Source of the DNA: JBALVT01 sp047612385
GTDB taxonomy: Bacteria; Pseudomonadota; Gammaproteobacteria; Pseudomonadales; Halieaceae
DNA: 31,688 nt
Assembly (NCBI GenBank): GCA_047612385.1
Contig: JBLGAR010000048.1
Coordinates: 1-31,688 of the forward strand
Reading direction: 5' to 3'
Of this stretch, positions 7,682 through 16,405 are shown in pieces (positions within the stretch are counted from its first letter, which is position 1; each line of letters starts with the position of its first letter). The translations under genes were made by a program, and so were the position numbers. The notes below the pieces were generated by a model. That model saw only the letters and a program-made list of their open reading frames with translations. It was not told the origin of the DNA and ran no database searches.

Positions 7682-8293
7682 ATGCACAAAATAACACTAG
7701 ATGAGGTAAGCCTCACTCCCAGTAAAATTGTCTGTATAGGGAGAAACTACGCGGCACATATCGAGGAGCTGGGCAACGAAGTGCCGGACGACATGGTGGT
7801 TTTTTGCAAGCCCAACTCAGCAATTAGCCAAACACTCTACTCCCATCATGGAGAGCCGTTGCACTACGAAAGCGAACTCGCTTTTGTAGTTATCGGCGGA
7901 GACCTTCGCGGTGTGGGATTCGGTTTGGACCTGACCAAACGAGGCCTGCAAGCCGAACTGAAAATAAAGGGGCTGCCTTGGGAGCGGGCCAAGTCATTTG
8001 ACGGCTCAGCCCTCTTTGGCCCGTTCACAATTTTCCCAGAAAATATTGAAGAACTGTCTCTTTCGTTAACAATAAACGGCGACCTTCGACAGGCCGGCGG
8101 CGTTGAACTGATGATGTATAAACCTCCACTCATTATGAGCGAGTTAAAGAAATTTATGAGCCTGGAAGATGGCGATATCATCATGACGGGGACACCTGCA
8201 GGAGTCGGTCAGGTCCGGCCGGGAGAAAATTTTGAAGGCCGCGTACTAGCCGGTGATAAGGTGCTTTCCACCGTGCATTGGGTGGCGCAATAG
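7682..8293 (+). CDS. fumarylacetoacetate hydrolase-family protein
   Basis: 203 residues from ATG 7682, which has CAGGGC just upstream and gives the usual family N-terminus (KIVCIGRNYAAHIEELG). A TTG/GTG-type extension to 7604 is possible but unlikely. The metal ligands are visible: Glu63 and Glu65 in ESELAFVV, and the conserved DLTKRGLQ and AKSFDGSALFGPF segments, with TGTPAGVG near the C-terminus. The family cleaves C-C bonds in 2,4-diketo acids such as acylpyruvates, or decarboxylates oxaloacetate, using Mg2+ or Mn2+. The length matches the short YcgM-like group. The substrate cannot be told from sequence; the neighbours give no catabolic context. An HNH endonuclease gene follows about 100 bp later on the same strand. 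Confidence 0.9.
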   Translation: MHKITLDEVSLTPSKIVCIGRNYAAHIEELGNEVPDDMVVFCKPNSAISQTLYSHHGEPLHYESELAFVVIGGDLRGVGFGLDLTKRGLQAELKIKGLPWERAKSFDGSALFGPFTIFPENIEELSLSLTINGDLRQAGGVELMMYKPPLIMSELKKFMSLEDGDIIMTGTPAGVGQVRPGENFEGRVLAGDKVLSTVHWVAQ

Positions 8294-8390
8294 TTCGACA
8301 GGCTAGCCCCGTGCCAACGATCGGGAAAATTCACCATTGTCGCCGCCAAGCTTTTCCGTTAGCGTTACTGAGAGTACAAGAGTGGAGACC

Positions 8391-8942
8391 ATGCAAAGTA
8401 TCCTTAAGTTGGATGTTGCGGGCCAACCGCGAGGTTGGATATCCGCCAATGAGGCCGTCACTGCCTATGCCCGTGGCGATGTCGTTTACGGCATCGGGGC
8501 AGTGCTCGCTCCGGTGTTAGGGGGTTTTCAACGCCTCACCGGCGCTCAATCGCGAATCGATATTCAACCGATCATTGCAATCCAGGGCAGAATCATAAAC
8601 GGATTTAGCCTGGCTCTCACCAACAAAACCCTTTTCAGAAGAGATGACCACCGCTGCCTGTACTGCGGGCATCAATTTTCTCGCTCACAACTAACTCGAG
8701 ACCATGTGCGACCCACTTCACGCGGTGGCGAAGATCGCTGGGAGAATGTGGTGGCGGCCTGCGCTCGATGCAACTGGCGAAAAGATAATAAAACACCGGA
8801 AGAGGCCAACATGCCTCTACTGGCTATTCCGTTCAAACCCAATACTTGGGAATGGCACTTTCTTACCAAAGATCGGATCTTTCCTGATCAAAAGAAATAC
8901 CTCGCAAAACAATTCAGAGACTACCGCAATTGGGACGGTTAG
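8391..8942 (+). CDS. HNH endonuclease-domain protein
   Basis: 183 residues from ATG 8391, preceded by GTGGAG; the TTG at 8337 would add 18 residues without a binding site. Residues about 1-80 form an uncharacterised N-terminal region (WISANEAVTAYARGDVVYGIG). The HNH module follows: Cys89 and Cys92 in CLYCGH, Asp104-His105 in TRDHVRP, Asn119 in ENVVAAC, and Cys124/Cys127 in CARCN, so both zinc pairs and the catalytic His are intact. Stand-alone HNH proteins of this size are common in gammaproteobacterial chromosomes and may act in DNA repair or RNA/DNA processing. No methylase, helicase or phage gene is adjacent, so a restriction or defence role is not supported. Confidence 0.88.
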   Translation: MQSILKLDVAGQPRGWISANEAVTAYARGDVVYGIGAVLAPVLGGFQRLTGAQSRIDIQPIIAIQGRIINGFSLALTNKTLFRRDDHRCLYCGHQFSRSQLTRDHVRPTSRGGEDRWENVVAACARCNWRKDNKTPEEANMPLLAIPFKPNTWEWHFLTKDRIFPDQKKYLAKQFRDYRNWDG

Positions 8943-9006
8943 CGTTACATTAAGCACCTTGCGGTTTAGGTACGTGTTTCGGAATTAATCTTATCGGGAG
9001 TTTCTT

Positions 9007-9975
9007 GTGTCAAGTATTCATCTAGTTGCCGTTCAGACCATGATGGGCCAAATGGCGGAGTCTGTCATAGGGCAGGAGGAAGTGGTTCGCACCTTAGCCA
9101 TCGCATTATTATGCCAAGGTAATGTGTTACTGGAAGGGTTGCCCGGCACAGCAAAAACACGCTCTATAAAAACGCTTTCTCGGGTTCTAAAGGCGAATTT
9201 GGGACGTATTCAATTTACACCGGATCTATTGCCATCGGATGTCACGGGCAACGAAATTTATCAGGATAATCAAGGTAAGTCGGAACTGACATTCCAACCG
9301 GGTCCAATTTTCAACGAACTGGTTCTGGCGGATGAGATCAATCGGGCGCCGGCAAAAGTTCAATCGGCTCTACTTGAAGCCATGGAAGAACAGAATGTGA
9401 CGGTGGCCGGGAAAACCTATGCCTTGCCGCCTCTATTTATGGTGCTGGCCACACAGAACCCGATAGAGCAAGAAGGCACTTATCCACTACCCGAAGCGCA
9501 GATGGATCGATTTTTGATGAAAATATCGGTGGACTATCCGGATAGTCAGGCAGAACTAAAAATCGTTCGTTTGATGCAGCTTGAAGAAGGTCAAACCGAG
9601 AAAGAACTGGAAAAAATATCCCAAAGCAGCATCTTTGCCGCGCGCGATGAGATACAAAAAATGCGGGTCGCACCGGCTATAGAACAGTACATTGTCGACC
9701 TCATTATTGCGACGAGAAAACCCGAGCTCTATGGGGATAAGTTGGGCCATTGGATAGATGTCGGCTCCAGCCCTAGAGCTAGTATTGGACTACATCGCGC
9801 CAGCCGGGCTCACGCATGGCTGCAGGGGCGAGATTACGTAGATCCGGAAGATGTTAGGGCGGTTGTACACTCCGTGATGCGGCACAGATTAATTCTCAGT
9901 TACGATGCGCAGGCCGATCAAATAAGCGCCGACAATGTGATCGATGAAATTGTCAGACAGGTTGCCGTAGGCTAA
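9007..9975 (+). CDS. MoxR-family AAA+ ATPase
   Basis: 322 residues from GTG 9007, with GGGAG at 8996-9000 as binding site. Motifs of MoxR ATPases are complete: Walker A GLPGTAKT (44-51), Walker B LVLADEINRAP, sensor 1 ATQNP, and the PLPEAQMDRF arginine-finger region, then the all-alpha lid (SSPRASIGLHRASRA). MoxR proteins are cytoplasmic chaperone-like ATPases that work with von Willebrand A-domain proteins to mature or remodel enzyme complexes. Here the gene begins a tight operon with DUF58, DUF4381, two VWA and BatD genes, the classical arrangement. It ends 7 nt before the DUF58 gene. Confidence 0.95.
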   Translation: MSSIHLVAVQTMMGQMAESVIGQEEVVRTLAIALLCQGNVLLEGLPGTAKTRSIKTLSRVLKANLGRIQFTPDLLPSDVTGNEIYQDNQGKSELTFQPGPIFNELVLADEINRAPAKVQSALLEAMEEQNVTVAGKTYALPPLFMVLATQNPIEQEGTYPLPEAQMDRFLMKISVDYPDSQAELKIVRLMQLEEGQTEKELEKISQSSIFAARDEIQKMRVAPAIEQYIVDLIIATRKPELYGDKLGHWIDVGSSPRASIGLHRASRAHAWLQGRDYVDPEDVRAVVHSVMRHRLILSYDAQADQISADNVIDEIVRQVAVG

Positions 9976-9982
9976 TCGCATC

Positions 9983-10927
9983 GTGCCCACTTCCGCCCTC
10001 CAAAACGAAGAGGTCTACACCAGCTTGTCTGCTTTGGTAAGGCTGCGCTACAACGCGCGTGGCTTTAGTTACCTTCCCAGCCAACCCGTTCGTTCCTTGC
10101 TTAGCGGACGCCGTCGATCGCGGCTGCGAGGCCGCGGTCTGGATTTTGACGAATTACGGCACTATCGTCCTGGAGATGACATCCGAAATATGGACTGGCG
10201 GGTGACCAACCGCACAGGCAAGCCTCATGTAAGAGTATATACAGAGGAGAGAGATCGCCCGGTTGTCATCATGGTGGATCAACGTTTACCGATGTTCTTT
10301 GGCAGCGCGAGAAAGATGAAGTCAGTGGTCGCTGCAGAACTCGCCGCGCTGACGGCCTGGCGAACACTTGCGGTAGGCGATCGCGTAGGAGCGATCTTGT
10401 TCAACGATACACGTCAGGTGGAAATTAGAGCGAGGCGCAGCGAGCGCCAATTGCTGACCTGGCTAGGCGATCTTGCCTCGATGAACAACGAGCTTTCCGT
10501 GACGTCGGGGAATGCAAGCAACCCCAAGGCCCTGAGCAACGCTTTGAAATTACTGGAAAGGCGCACGGGGCACGACTATTTGGTGGTTATCATCTCGGAC
10601 TTTTTCGGCTGGGATGATGAATCTCTGAAAACGATCAAACGAATCAGCCGACACAACGACATTATCTGTTCACTAATATTCGATCCACTCGAAAAAGACA
10701 TCTCGCAGGCGCAAAGCTTGATCGTAAGTGATGGTCACTATCAATTGGAAATTGAACCCGAGCGCCACGATCTGGGAGAGAAGTTCGAGACAAGTTTTCA
10801 GAATTCTGTCGCCAAAGTTCAAGGAGAACTCAAACGCCATCATATTCCTGTACTGCCGGTTGACACCATTACGGAGGTTTCCGAACAGTTGCGTGAGAAG
10901 CTGGGCGGCCAAAGGGCGAGCCGATGA
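9983..10927 (+). CDS. DUF58 domain protein of MoxR-Bat operon
   Basis: 314 residues, GTG start 7 nt after moxR. The DUF58 signature GRGLDFDELRHYRPGDDIRN, followed by MDWRVTNRTG, is complete near residues 50-80. A VWA-like fold follows, but its metal site is degenerate: where active VWA domains have DxSxS, this has VDQRLPMFFGS. Cytoplasmic by prediction; no signal peptide or membrane segment. DUF58 proteins are thought to be adaptors for MoxR. The 3' end overlaps the DUF4381 gene by 4 bp (ATGA), so translation is coupled. Confidence 0.93.
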   Translation: MPTSALQNEEVYTSLSALVRLRYNARGFSYLPSQPVRSLLSGRRRSRLRGRGLDFDELRHYRPGDDIRNMDWRVTNRTGKPHVRVYTEERDRPVVIMVDQRLPMFFGSARKMKSVVAAELAALTAWRTLAVGDRVGAILFNDTRQVEIRARRSERQLLTWLGDLASMNNELSVTSGNASNPKALSNALKLLERRTGHDYLVVIISDFFGWDDESLKTIKRISRHNDIICSLIFDPLEKDISQAQSLIVSDGHYQLEIEPERHDLGEKFETSFQNSVAKVQGELKRHHIPVLPVDTITEVSEQLREKLGGQRASR

Positions 10928-11430
10928 AAGCCCCCCCGGTCCCGGAAGTATTTGGTAACTACCTGCTGAAGGATTTCAGCCAGATCGTGCTTCCGCAGGA
11001 GATATCATGGATACCTCAAACCTTGGGCTGGAAATGTTTTGCCGCACTGCTTGTTATACTTTTCACATACTACCTGTTGCGCAAACTGCGCAGGCACTAT
11101 CAAAATCGCTACCGCAGAGAAGGCGTCGCCAGGCTAAGGGCCATAGGAAACTGCGACGATTCACAAACTTTAGTCCGCGAGCTGAATCAAGTGCTCAAAC
11201 TGGTGGCGATGGTTGCGTATCCAAGAACTGCAGTGGCGAGCCTTTCGGGACAAGCATGGACCGGATTCCTGAACCAACAATGCGGTGCACCGGTTTTTAA
11301 CAAGCAGCAGAAAACATTTTTGGCCAGCGGTAGCTATCAACAAATCGCTATTGATAAAGAATCTGCCCAGGATTTGGTTCAGGCCAGCCTGGCCTGGATA
11401 GACGGCCATCGTCGTGCGCACGATGTTTGA
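10924..11430 (+). CDS. DUF4381 membrane protein of MoxR-Bat operon
   Basis: 168 residues. A single membrane helix lies at about residues 36-55 (CFAALLVILFTYYLLRKL), followed by a basic stretch (RRHYQNRYRREGVARLRAI) and a soluble helical C-terminal domain. The Pro-rich N-terminus (VPEVFGNYLLKDFSQIVLP) and the LVRELNQVLKLVAM segment match DUF4381. The function is unknown; it always sits between DUF58 and the VWA gene in such operons, so a membrane anchor or linker between the cytoplasmic DUF58/MoxR and the BatA/B proteins is a fair inference. Overlaps both neighbours by a few bases. Confidence 0.88.
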   Translation: MKAPPVPEVFGNYLLKDFSQIVLPQEISWIPQTLGWKCFAALLVILFTYYLLRKLRRHYQNRYRREGVARLRAIGNCDDSQTLVRELNQVLKLVAMVAYPRTAVASLSGQAWTGFLNQQCGAPVFNKQQKTFLASGSYQQIAIDKESAQDLVQASLAWIDGHRRAHDV

Positions 11431-12415
11431 GTTAGCCCACCCCTGGATGCTGCTGCTATTGGTGCTCCCCGTGTTCATGTTGTTGCTTCCGGCCTATAAA
11501 GAGAGCCGCGACTCAGTGAAGGTGCCTTTCTTCGATAAATTGGTAAGTCTTAGCGAACAACGACCTCAAACCGGAGCGATGGTATTACAGCGCGACATGA
11601 CGCAGCGTATTCTCGTCACCTTTATGTGGGCAGCGTTGGTGCTTGCTGGAGCAAAACCGCAATGGATTGGCGCGCCTATCGAACAACAAAAGTCGGGCCG
11701 TGATTTGATGATTGCGGTGGACCTGTCCGGCTCTATGGAAGCCAAAGATTTTACCTTGCCCGATGGGAGCACTGTTGACCGGCTTGAAGCCGTGAAATAC
11801 TTGTTGGGCGATCTGGCGGAGCAGCGCTCCTCCGATCGCCTCGGACTCGTGGTTTTCGGAAGCGCCGCTTATCTGCAAACGCCCTTTACCGACGATCACA
11901 CCGTGTGGACACAACTTCTGCGCGATACCCAGATTGGAATGGCGGGTCAGAGCACGGTCATCGGCGACGCTATCGGATTGACGATAAAACTGTTCAAAGA
12001 GGGCCAATCGGACAACCGCGTGTTGATTGTATTAACTGACGGCAATGATACAGGCAGCGTAGTTCCACCGATTGATGCGGCTAAGGTGGCAGCAGCGCAC
12101 GACATCCGCATCTACAGCATCGCCATGGGAGACCCCACAACAGTGGGTGAAGAAGCGATTGATTTTAAAACGATCGAGCGCGTTGCCCAGGTAACCGGTG
12201 GCCGCGCTTTCCAAGCACTTGATGAGGTTCAATTAGAGCAGGCCTACCAAACCATTGCCGAACTCGAACCGGAACTGTACGAGACGATTAGCTTCAGACC
12301 GAAAAAAAGTCTGCACTATGTTCCCATCGGCATAGCACTGACTCTATTTTGGATTTACCACAGCCTGAGAGCCTGGCGATACTGGCGTGAGCATAGAGAT
12401 ACCCATGTTGCCTGA
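11423..12415 (+). CDS. BatA-like VWA-domain membrane protein
   Basis: 330 residues from ATG 11423, which gives the family N-terminus MFELAHPWMLLLLVLPVF; GTG 11414 is an alternative. Two N-terminal membrane helices (about 5-25 and 58-78), a VWA domain with an intact MIDAS (AVDLSGSMEAKDF and the later TPFTDD and VLTDGND motifs), and a C-terminal helix (YVPIGIALTLFWIYHSL). The VWA domain is expected in the periplasm or cytoplasm depending on topology, binding Mg2+ and a partner protein. The gene overlaps DUF4381 upstream and the next VWA gene downstream. Bat proteins were named for Bacteroides aerotolerance; the operon may help envelope stress resistance, which is inference here. Confidence 0.92.
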   Translation: MFELAHPWMLLLLVLPVFMLLLPAYKESRDSVKVPFFDKLVSLSEQRPQTGAMVLQRDMTQRILVTFMWAALVLAGAKPQWIGAPIEQQKSGRDLMIAVDLSGSMEAKDFTLPDGSTVDRLEAVKYLLGDLAEQRSSDRLGLVVFGSAAYLQTPFTDDHTVWTQLLRDTQIGMAGQSTVIGDAIGLTIKLFKEGQSDNRVLIVLTDGNDTGSVVPPIDAAKVAAAHDIRIYSIAMGDPTTVGEEAIDFKTIERVAQVTGGRAFQALDEVQLEQAYQTIAELEPELYETISFRPKKSLHYVPIGIALTLFWIYHSLRAWRYWREHRDTHVA

Positions 12416-14063
12416 TCTGGCCAGCCTGGAACACTTTCATTTCCTGAGGCCACTGTGGGCGTTGGTGTTCGTGCCCTACTTCTTACTTTGGCTGGTAATG
12501 CGCAGACGCCGAGTCATGGGGGATATGTTCGATGGCATCATTGCACCCCATCTGTTGGAGCACTTGCGCGTCAACCGGTCTAAATCGCAATGGTTCAATC
12601 CACAAACTTTTACTGGAATTATGTTGGTACTTTTTTTCCTGATTCTTACGGGTCCGAGTTGGCGACAACAGGAATCTCCGCTGAGCCAGGACGAGGCGGC
12701 CCTGGTCATCTTACTGGATGTATCGGCCACAATGAGCCAGAGAGATGTTCAACCCAGTCGGCTCAAAAGAGCGAAACAGAAGATTGGTGACTTGCTCGAA
12801 CTGCGCCCCGACAAGCGAGCGGCACTTATTGTCTACTCTGGTACGGCACATACAGTGCTGTCACTAACTGCTGATCAGAGCGTATTGAATCAGTATCTGG
12901 CGGCGATAGAACCCGGCATCATGCCCCGTCCGGGCAAGTTTCCCGAATACTCCTTAGTAGAAGTGGATAAGGTACTGAACCAAAGCCACTCTGCTGCAAC
13001 GTTGGTTCTATTTGGTGACGGTGTGGGATCGGAGACGCAAGAGGCGTTTACCCGCTACTTCGACACGTCCCAAAACCAACTAATGATTATGGGAATAGGA
13101 ACTCAGTCTAGAAGCGAGGGCCTGATCCCTCTGGAACAGCGAGCGCTGGAAGATCTCGCCGCTACCTCTGGAGGCAGTTACATTGAGATGACCGTCAATG
13201 ACCGAGATGTGAACCGTATCAATCGGCGTATAGACAGCCATTTTGTGGTCAACCAGGACAGCGCCCTACCGTGGCTGGACAGCGGTTATCCCCTGGTGCT
13301 GCCCGCGATGGCGCTGTTCTTAATGTGGTTTCGCAGAGGATGGACCCTTACCTGGGTTTGGATCATGATGCCGTTGATCTTAGTGCCGCCATCATATCCA
13401 GCCTATGCGCAGGAATTGTCGGAGCCACAAAAGACAGATATGCCTGAGAATCATTGGTTCGCCGATTTGTGGCTGACTCCAGATCAGCAGGGGCGAATAC
13501 TGTTGCAACGAGGTGAATACGCCGAGGCGGCGCAGCGCTTTCAAGACCTCTCTTGGAAGGCTATTGGCCATTACTACAGCGAAGAGTTCATGATCGCCGC
13601 AGAATATTTTTCACGCACTGACAGCGATGATGCTTTGTTTAACGAAGCGGTATCGAGAGCTCAAGGGCGAGACTATGTGCGCGCGCGTAATCGCTACGAC
13701 CGATTGCTGGCGCGATCTCCCGATTACCCAGGCGCTCAATCCAATCGTGACAGACTTCAGGAGCTTATCGATGAGATTAACAGGCTCAGCGAAAGCCAAC
13801 AGGCCGAAGCCGGCGTAAGTAGCGAGGACAAGGAACTCGGTGGCGATGAGGCCATTCCGGCCGATGGCGCTGATGAGCTGAGCTTCGAAAAATCACAACT
13901 AGCTCAATTGTCCGCGGAAGATATCCTGCAAGATCCGGCAACCAGCGAAATGTGGTTGCGGGGAGTGCAACAGAACCCCGCTGATTTTCTGGCAGTAAAA
14001 TTCGACATGCAGCTGCAAGCTCGAGAAGAAAATCAGCAGCCGGCGAAGGGCAAAGTACAGTGA
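12405..14063 (+). CDS. BatB-like VWA protein with C-terminal TPR
   Basis: 552 residues from ATG 12405, overlapping BatA by 11 bp; GTG 12387 is possible. N-terminal helices (LWALVFVPYFLLWLVMR and FTGIMLVLFFLILTG), then a VWA domain with a partly degenerate MIDAS (LLDVSATMSQRD, Thr for the second Ser) and the VYSGTAHTVLSLTAD motif. Two more helices follow near 300-345. The C-terminal part has TPR-like helices (GRILLQRGEYAEAAQRFQDL, RDYVRARNRYDRLLARSPDY) and a low-complexity acidic tail. It is a BatB-BatC fusion, common in Proteobacteria: VWA plus TPR for protein binding. It overlaps the BatD gene by 4 bp (GTGA). Confidence 0.92.
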   Translation: MLPDLASLEHFHFLRPLWALVFVPYFLLWLVMRRRRVMGDMFDGIIAPHLLEHLRVNRSKSQWFNPQTFTGIMLVLFFLILTGPSWRQQESPLSQDEAALVILLDVSATMSQRDVQPSRLKRAKQKIGDLLELRPDKRAALIVYSGTAHTVLSLTADQSVLNQYLAAIEPGIMPRPGKFPEYSLVEVDKVLNQSHSAATLVLFGDGVGSETQEAFTRYFDTSQNQLMIMGIGTQSRSEGLIPLEQRALEDLAATSGGSYIEMTVNDRDVNRINRRIDSHFVVNQDSALPWLDSGYPLVLPAMALFLMWFRRGWTLTWVWIMMPLILVPPSYPAYAQELSEPQKTDMPENHWFADLWLTPDQQGRILLQRGEYAEAAQRFQDLSWKAIGHYYSEEFMIAAEYFSRTDSDDALFNEAVSRAQGRDYVRARNRYDRLLARSPDYPGAQSNRDRLQELIDEINRLSESQQAEAGVSSEDKELGGDEAIPADGADELSFEKSQLAQLSAEDILQDPATSEMWLRGVQQNPADFLAVKFDMQLQAREENQQPAKGKVQ

Positions 14064-15160
14064 AAGGCAGCTCTAAGCCGTCTATTGCCGGCGTATTTGG
14101 GCTGTGGTTGATCCTCTTTACAACTCAGGGCATGTCTTCCACCTTAAGCGAGCTGCATGAGTTGGGCAGCTTACAACTACGGACCTCACTTTCTAAGGTG
14201 AGCAATGTAGTGCCCGGGCAACAAATCAAACTGACACTGGAAATCGCCACCGATCGCAGCTTCGGAGGAGGTACGCGCATTGAAGTACCTGAAGTAGCGG
14301 GATTAGTCATACTGCAAACTGAAAGTTTCGCCAGCAATTCCAGCGAGGTCCGCGAAGGAATCAGCTGGGTAATACAACGCTGGAATCTCGACGTATACGC
14401 CCAGCGGGAAGGAACATTTAGTATTCCCTCCATTTCCGCGCGCGTTAAAGTCAGCGAAGAGGGAGGCGCGCTGATCGAAGGGTCGGTCAGCGGCCCCGCG
14501 CTGGTGTTTTCTGCCACCCGCCCAGAAAGCTTACGCCGGGCTCAAGCTTGGGTCGCTGCTCCAAGTTTCTCAGCCACTCAAACCTTCGATAGCGATTTGG
14601 AAAACCTGGTGGTAGGCGATGCTATCGAACGAAAAATTCTGTTTACGGCGGAAGACGTGATGGCCATGATGCTCCCCACTTTTAAGGAGCCGAAGCTGAA
14701 CGGCTTTACTCGATATTCAGAACCCCCGAAGTTGAAAAACAGCAGCAATCGCGGAACCACTATCGCATCACGAGAATTAACCCTCACCTACATCATCGAG
14801 GCACCAGGAGAGTACCAGTTACCTGCGCAAGAATATTTCTGGTGGGACACGCGATCAAATGAAGTGGAGCTTGTCTCGATACCTGCGGTATCCATTAATG
14901 TGGGCGCAGGTAATCCGACAGGGAATACTACTGGTAATCCGGGCGGCGACAAGAATACCAACTATCGTCAAATAGTATTTTGGATACTCGCTGCTTCACT
15001 AGTGTTGATATGTATTATAGGGACAGCGAAAAAACTATCGATCGCATCAGGGTTAGCACGCGCGAAAAAGCACTGGAATCTACTGCACGAGCAGTGGCGC
15101 AGAATCAGGAAGCCCGCACTGCCGCAGGCGCTTAACCCCGGAAGTAGTTCTGAGGGCTAA
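14060..15160 (+). CDS. BatD-like protein
   Basis: 366 residues, GTG start overlapping the previous stop. Signal peptide (about 1-26), then a long beta-rich periplasmic region with the BatD pattern (VVPGQQIKLTLEIATDRS, QRWNLDVYAQREGTFSIPSI, AAPSFSATQTFDSDLENLVV, GEYQLPAQEYFWWDTRSNEV). A membrane helix lies at about 307-327 and a short basic cytoplasmic tail ends the protein. BatD proteins lack enzymatic motifs; they are thought to be periplasmic scaffolds for the VWA proteins. It is the last gene of the operon, and its final 29 bp overlap the convergent gcvT. Confidence 0.88.
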   Translation: MKGSSKPSIAGVFGLWLILFTTQGMSSTLSELHELGSLQLRTSLSKVSNVVPGQQIKLTLEIATDRSFGGGTRIEVPEVAGLVILQTESFASNSSEVREGISWVIQRWNLDVYAQREGTFSIPSISARVKVSEEGGALIEGSVSGPALVFSATRPESLRRAQAWVAAPSFSATQTFDSDLENLVVGDAIERKILFTAEDVMAMMLPTFKEPKLNGFTRYSEPPKLKNSSNRGTTIASRELTLTYIIEAPGEYQLPAQEYFWWDTRSNEVELVSIPAVSINVGAGNPTGNTTGNPGGDKNTNYRQIVFWILAASLVLICIIGTAKKLSIASGLARAKKHWNLLHEQWRRIRKPALPQALNPGSSSEG

Positions 15161-16241
15161 AGGGTAATCGCGTAACGATGACTGGAACCAATTTACCTCG
15201 AACATCCACCGAAAGTGCCGTCCCGGACTCGCCGAGATCTCTACTGATATAGGCCATGGCAATAGGCCCCCCAAAGCTGGCTCCGTAGCCTGCAGAGCAA
15301 ATTTTTCCCACAGCCTCCCCATTGGATCCCAGCACAGTCTGCCCCTCTCGTACCGGGCGTTTTCCCTCGACTTTAAGTCCGACTCTTTTCAAAGCAGTGC
15401 TGTTTTCAATGTGGTCAAGAATCACTGAAGCACCTGGAAACCCACCGGGACGGGATCCGTCAGCTCTGCGTGTCTTGCTTATCGACCACAGTAAGCCCGC
15501 TTGCACGGGATCGATATCAGCAGTCAATTCATGGCCGTAAAGACACAGGCCCGCTTCCAACCTGAGGGAGTCTCTCGCTCCGAGACCAATCGGTGATGCG
15601 TCGGGAAATTCCAAAATTTTCTCCGCCAGAGCTAGCGCGCTTGCACCCGGGATAGAAATTTCAAAGCCATCTTCGCCGGTGTAGCCAGAGCAACTGACAT
15701 AAACTTCAGTGCCTTCCCAGTGCGTATGGCAACCGCGCATGAACGTAAGCTGTTCAACACCAGGGCACAGTACTTTCATAATCTCACGCGCCGCTGGGCC
15801 CTGCAGCGCGATCAAAGCTTGATCGGCCAACACCGTCAACGAGTTTTCTCCCAAGTGCTCTCGAAGATGCGCGATATCGCGTGCTTTGCAGGCCGCATTG
15901 ACCACCAGAAAAAATTCTTGCTCAGACCAACGGGTGACAATGAGGTCATCGAGTACACCACCGCGCTCGTCGGTAAAAAGCGTATACGTTTGCGCTCCCA
16001 CCTCGAGGCTCTCAAGATCTGCAGGTACTAAAGACTCCAGCATCGCCGCACTGTCCCAGCCAGAAACAATCACCTGCCCCATATGCGAAACGTCGAACAA
16101 ACCGGCAAGGCTACGGGTGTGAAGGTGCTCTTTAATGATCCCCGAGGGATACTGAACCGGCATATCGTATCCGGCAAAGGGAACCATTTTGGCACCGCAC
16201 TGCCGATGTAGGGCATCCAATGGAGTTGTAAGAAGTGGCAT
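15132..16241 (-). CDS. gcvT: aminomethyltransferase (glycine cleavage T protein)
   Basis: 369 residues, the usual GcvT length. Motifs run in order: the N-terminal HRQCGAKMVPFAGYDMPVQY, the folate-pocket FDVSHMGQ, SGYTGEDGFEIS, and GLGARDSLRLEAGLCLYGHE; the C-terminal barrel (PVREGQTVL, GKICSAGYGASFG, AMAYI) is complete. GcvT moves the methylene group from the aminomethyl-lipoyl H protein to tetrahydrofolate, giving ammonia and 5,10-methylene-THF. The gcvH and gcvP genes are not in the window and must lie elsewhere or to the side. No glycine riboswitch is evident in the 146 bp upstream. Convergent overlap of 29 bp with the BatD gene. Confidence 0.94.
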   Translation of the reverse strand: MPLLTTPLDALHRQCGAKMVPFAGYDMPVQYPSGIIKEHLHTRSLAGLFDVSHMGQVIVSGWDSAAMLESLVPADLESLEVGAQTYTLFTDERGGVLDDLIVTRWSEQEFFLVVNAACKARDIAHLREHLGENSLTVLADQALIALQGPAAREIMKVLCPGVEQLTFMRGCHTHWEGTEVYVSCSGYTGEDGFEISIPGASALALAEKILEFPDASPIGLGARDSLRLEAGLCLYGHELTADIDPVQAGLLWSISKTRRADGSRPGGFPGASVILDHIENSTALKRVGLKVEGKRPVREGQTVLGSNGEAVGKICSAGYGASFGGPIAMAYISRDLGESGTALSVDVRGKLVPVIVTRLPFSPQNYFRG

Positions 16242-16405
16242 AGGCTAATCCGCCCTAATGGGAGTCAATCATCAAAAAACGACACTGTATCGGGGCCTAA
16301 TTGGTGGTGCAAGCCGATTTGCCGCTTGTTGCAAGGCCACAATTCCCGATATTCTGACGTTCTGGTCTTTAGTGAGAGAACGCAAGCGTGAGTAGGAAAT
16401 TAAAT

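Noticed and set aside
16242..16405. Glycine riboswitch upstream of gcvT
   Set aside because: The 146 bp leader shows no tandem conserved glycine aptamer pattern that I can recognise.
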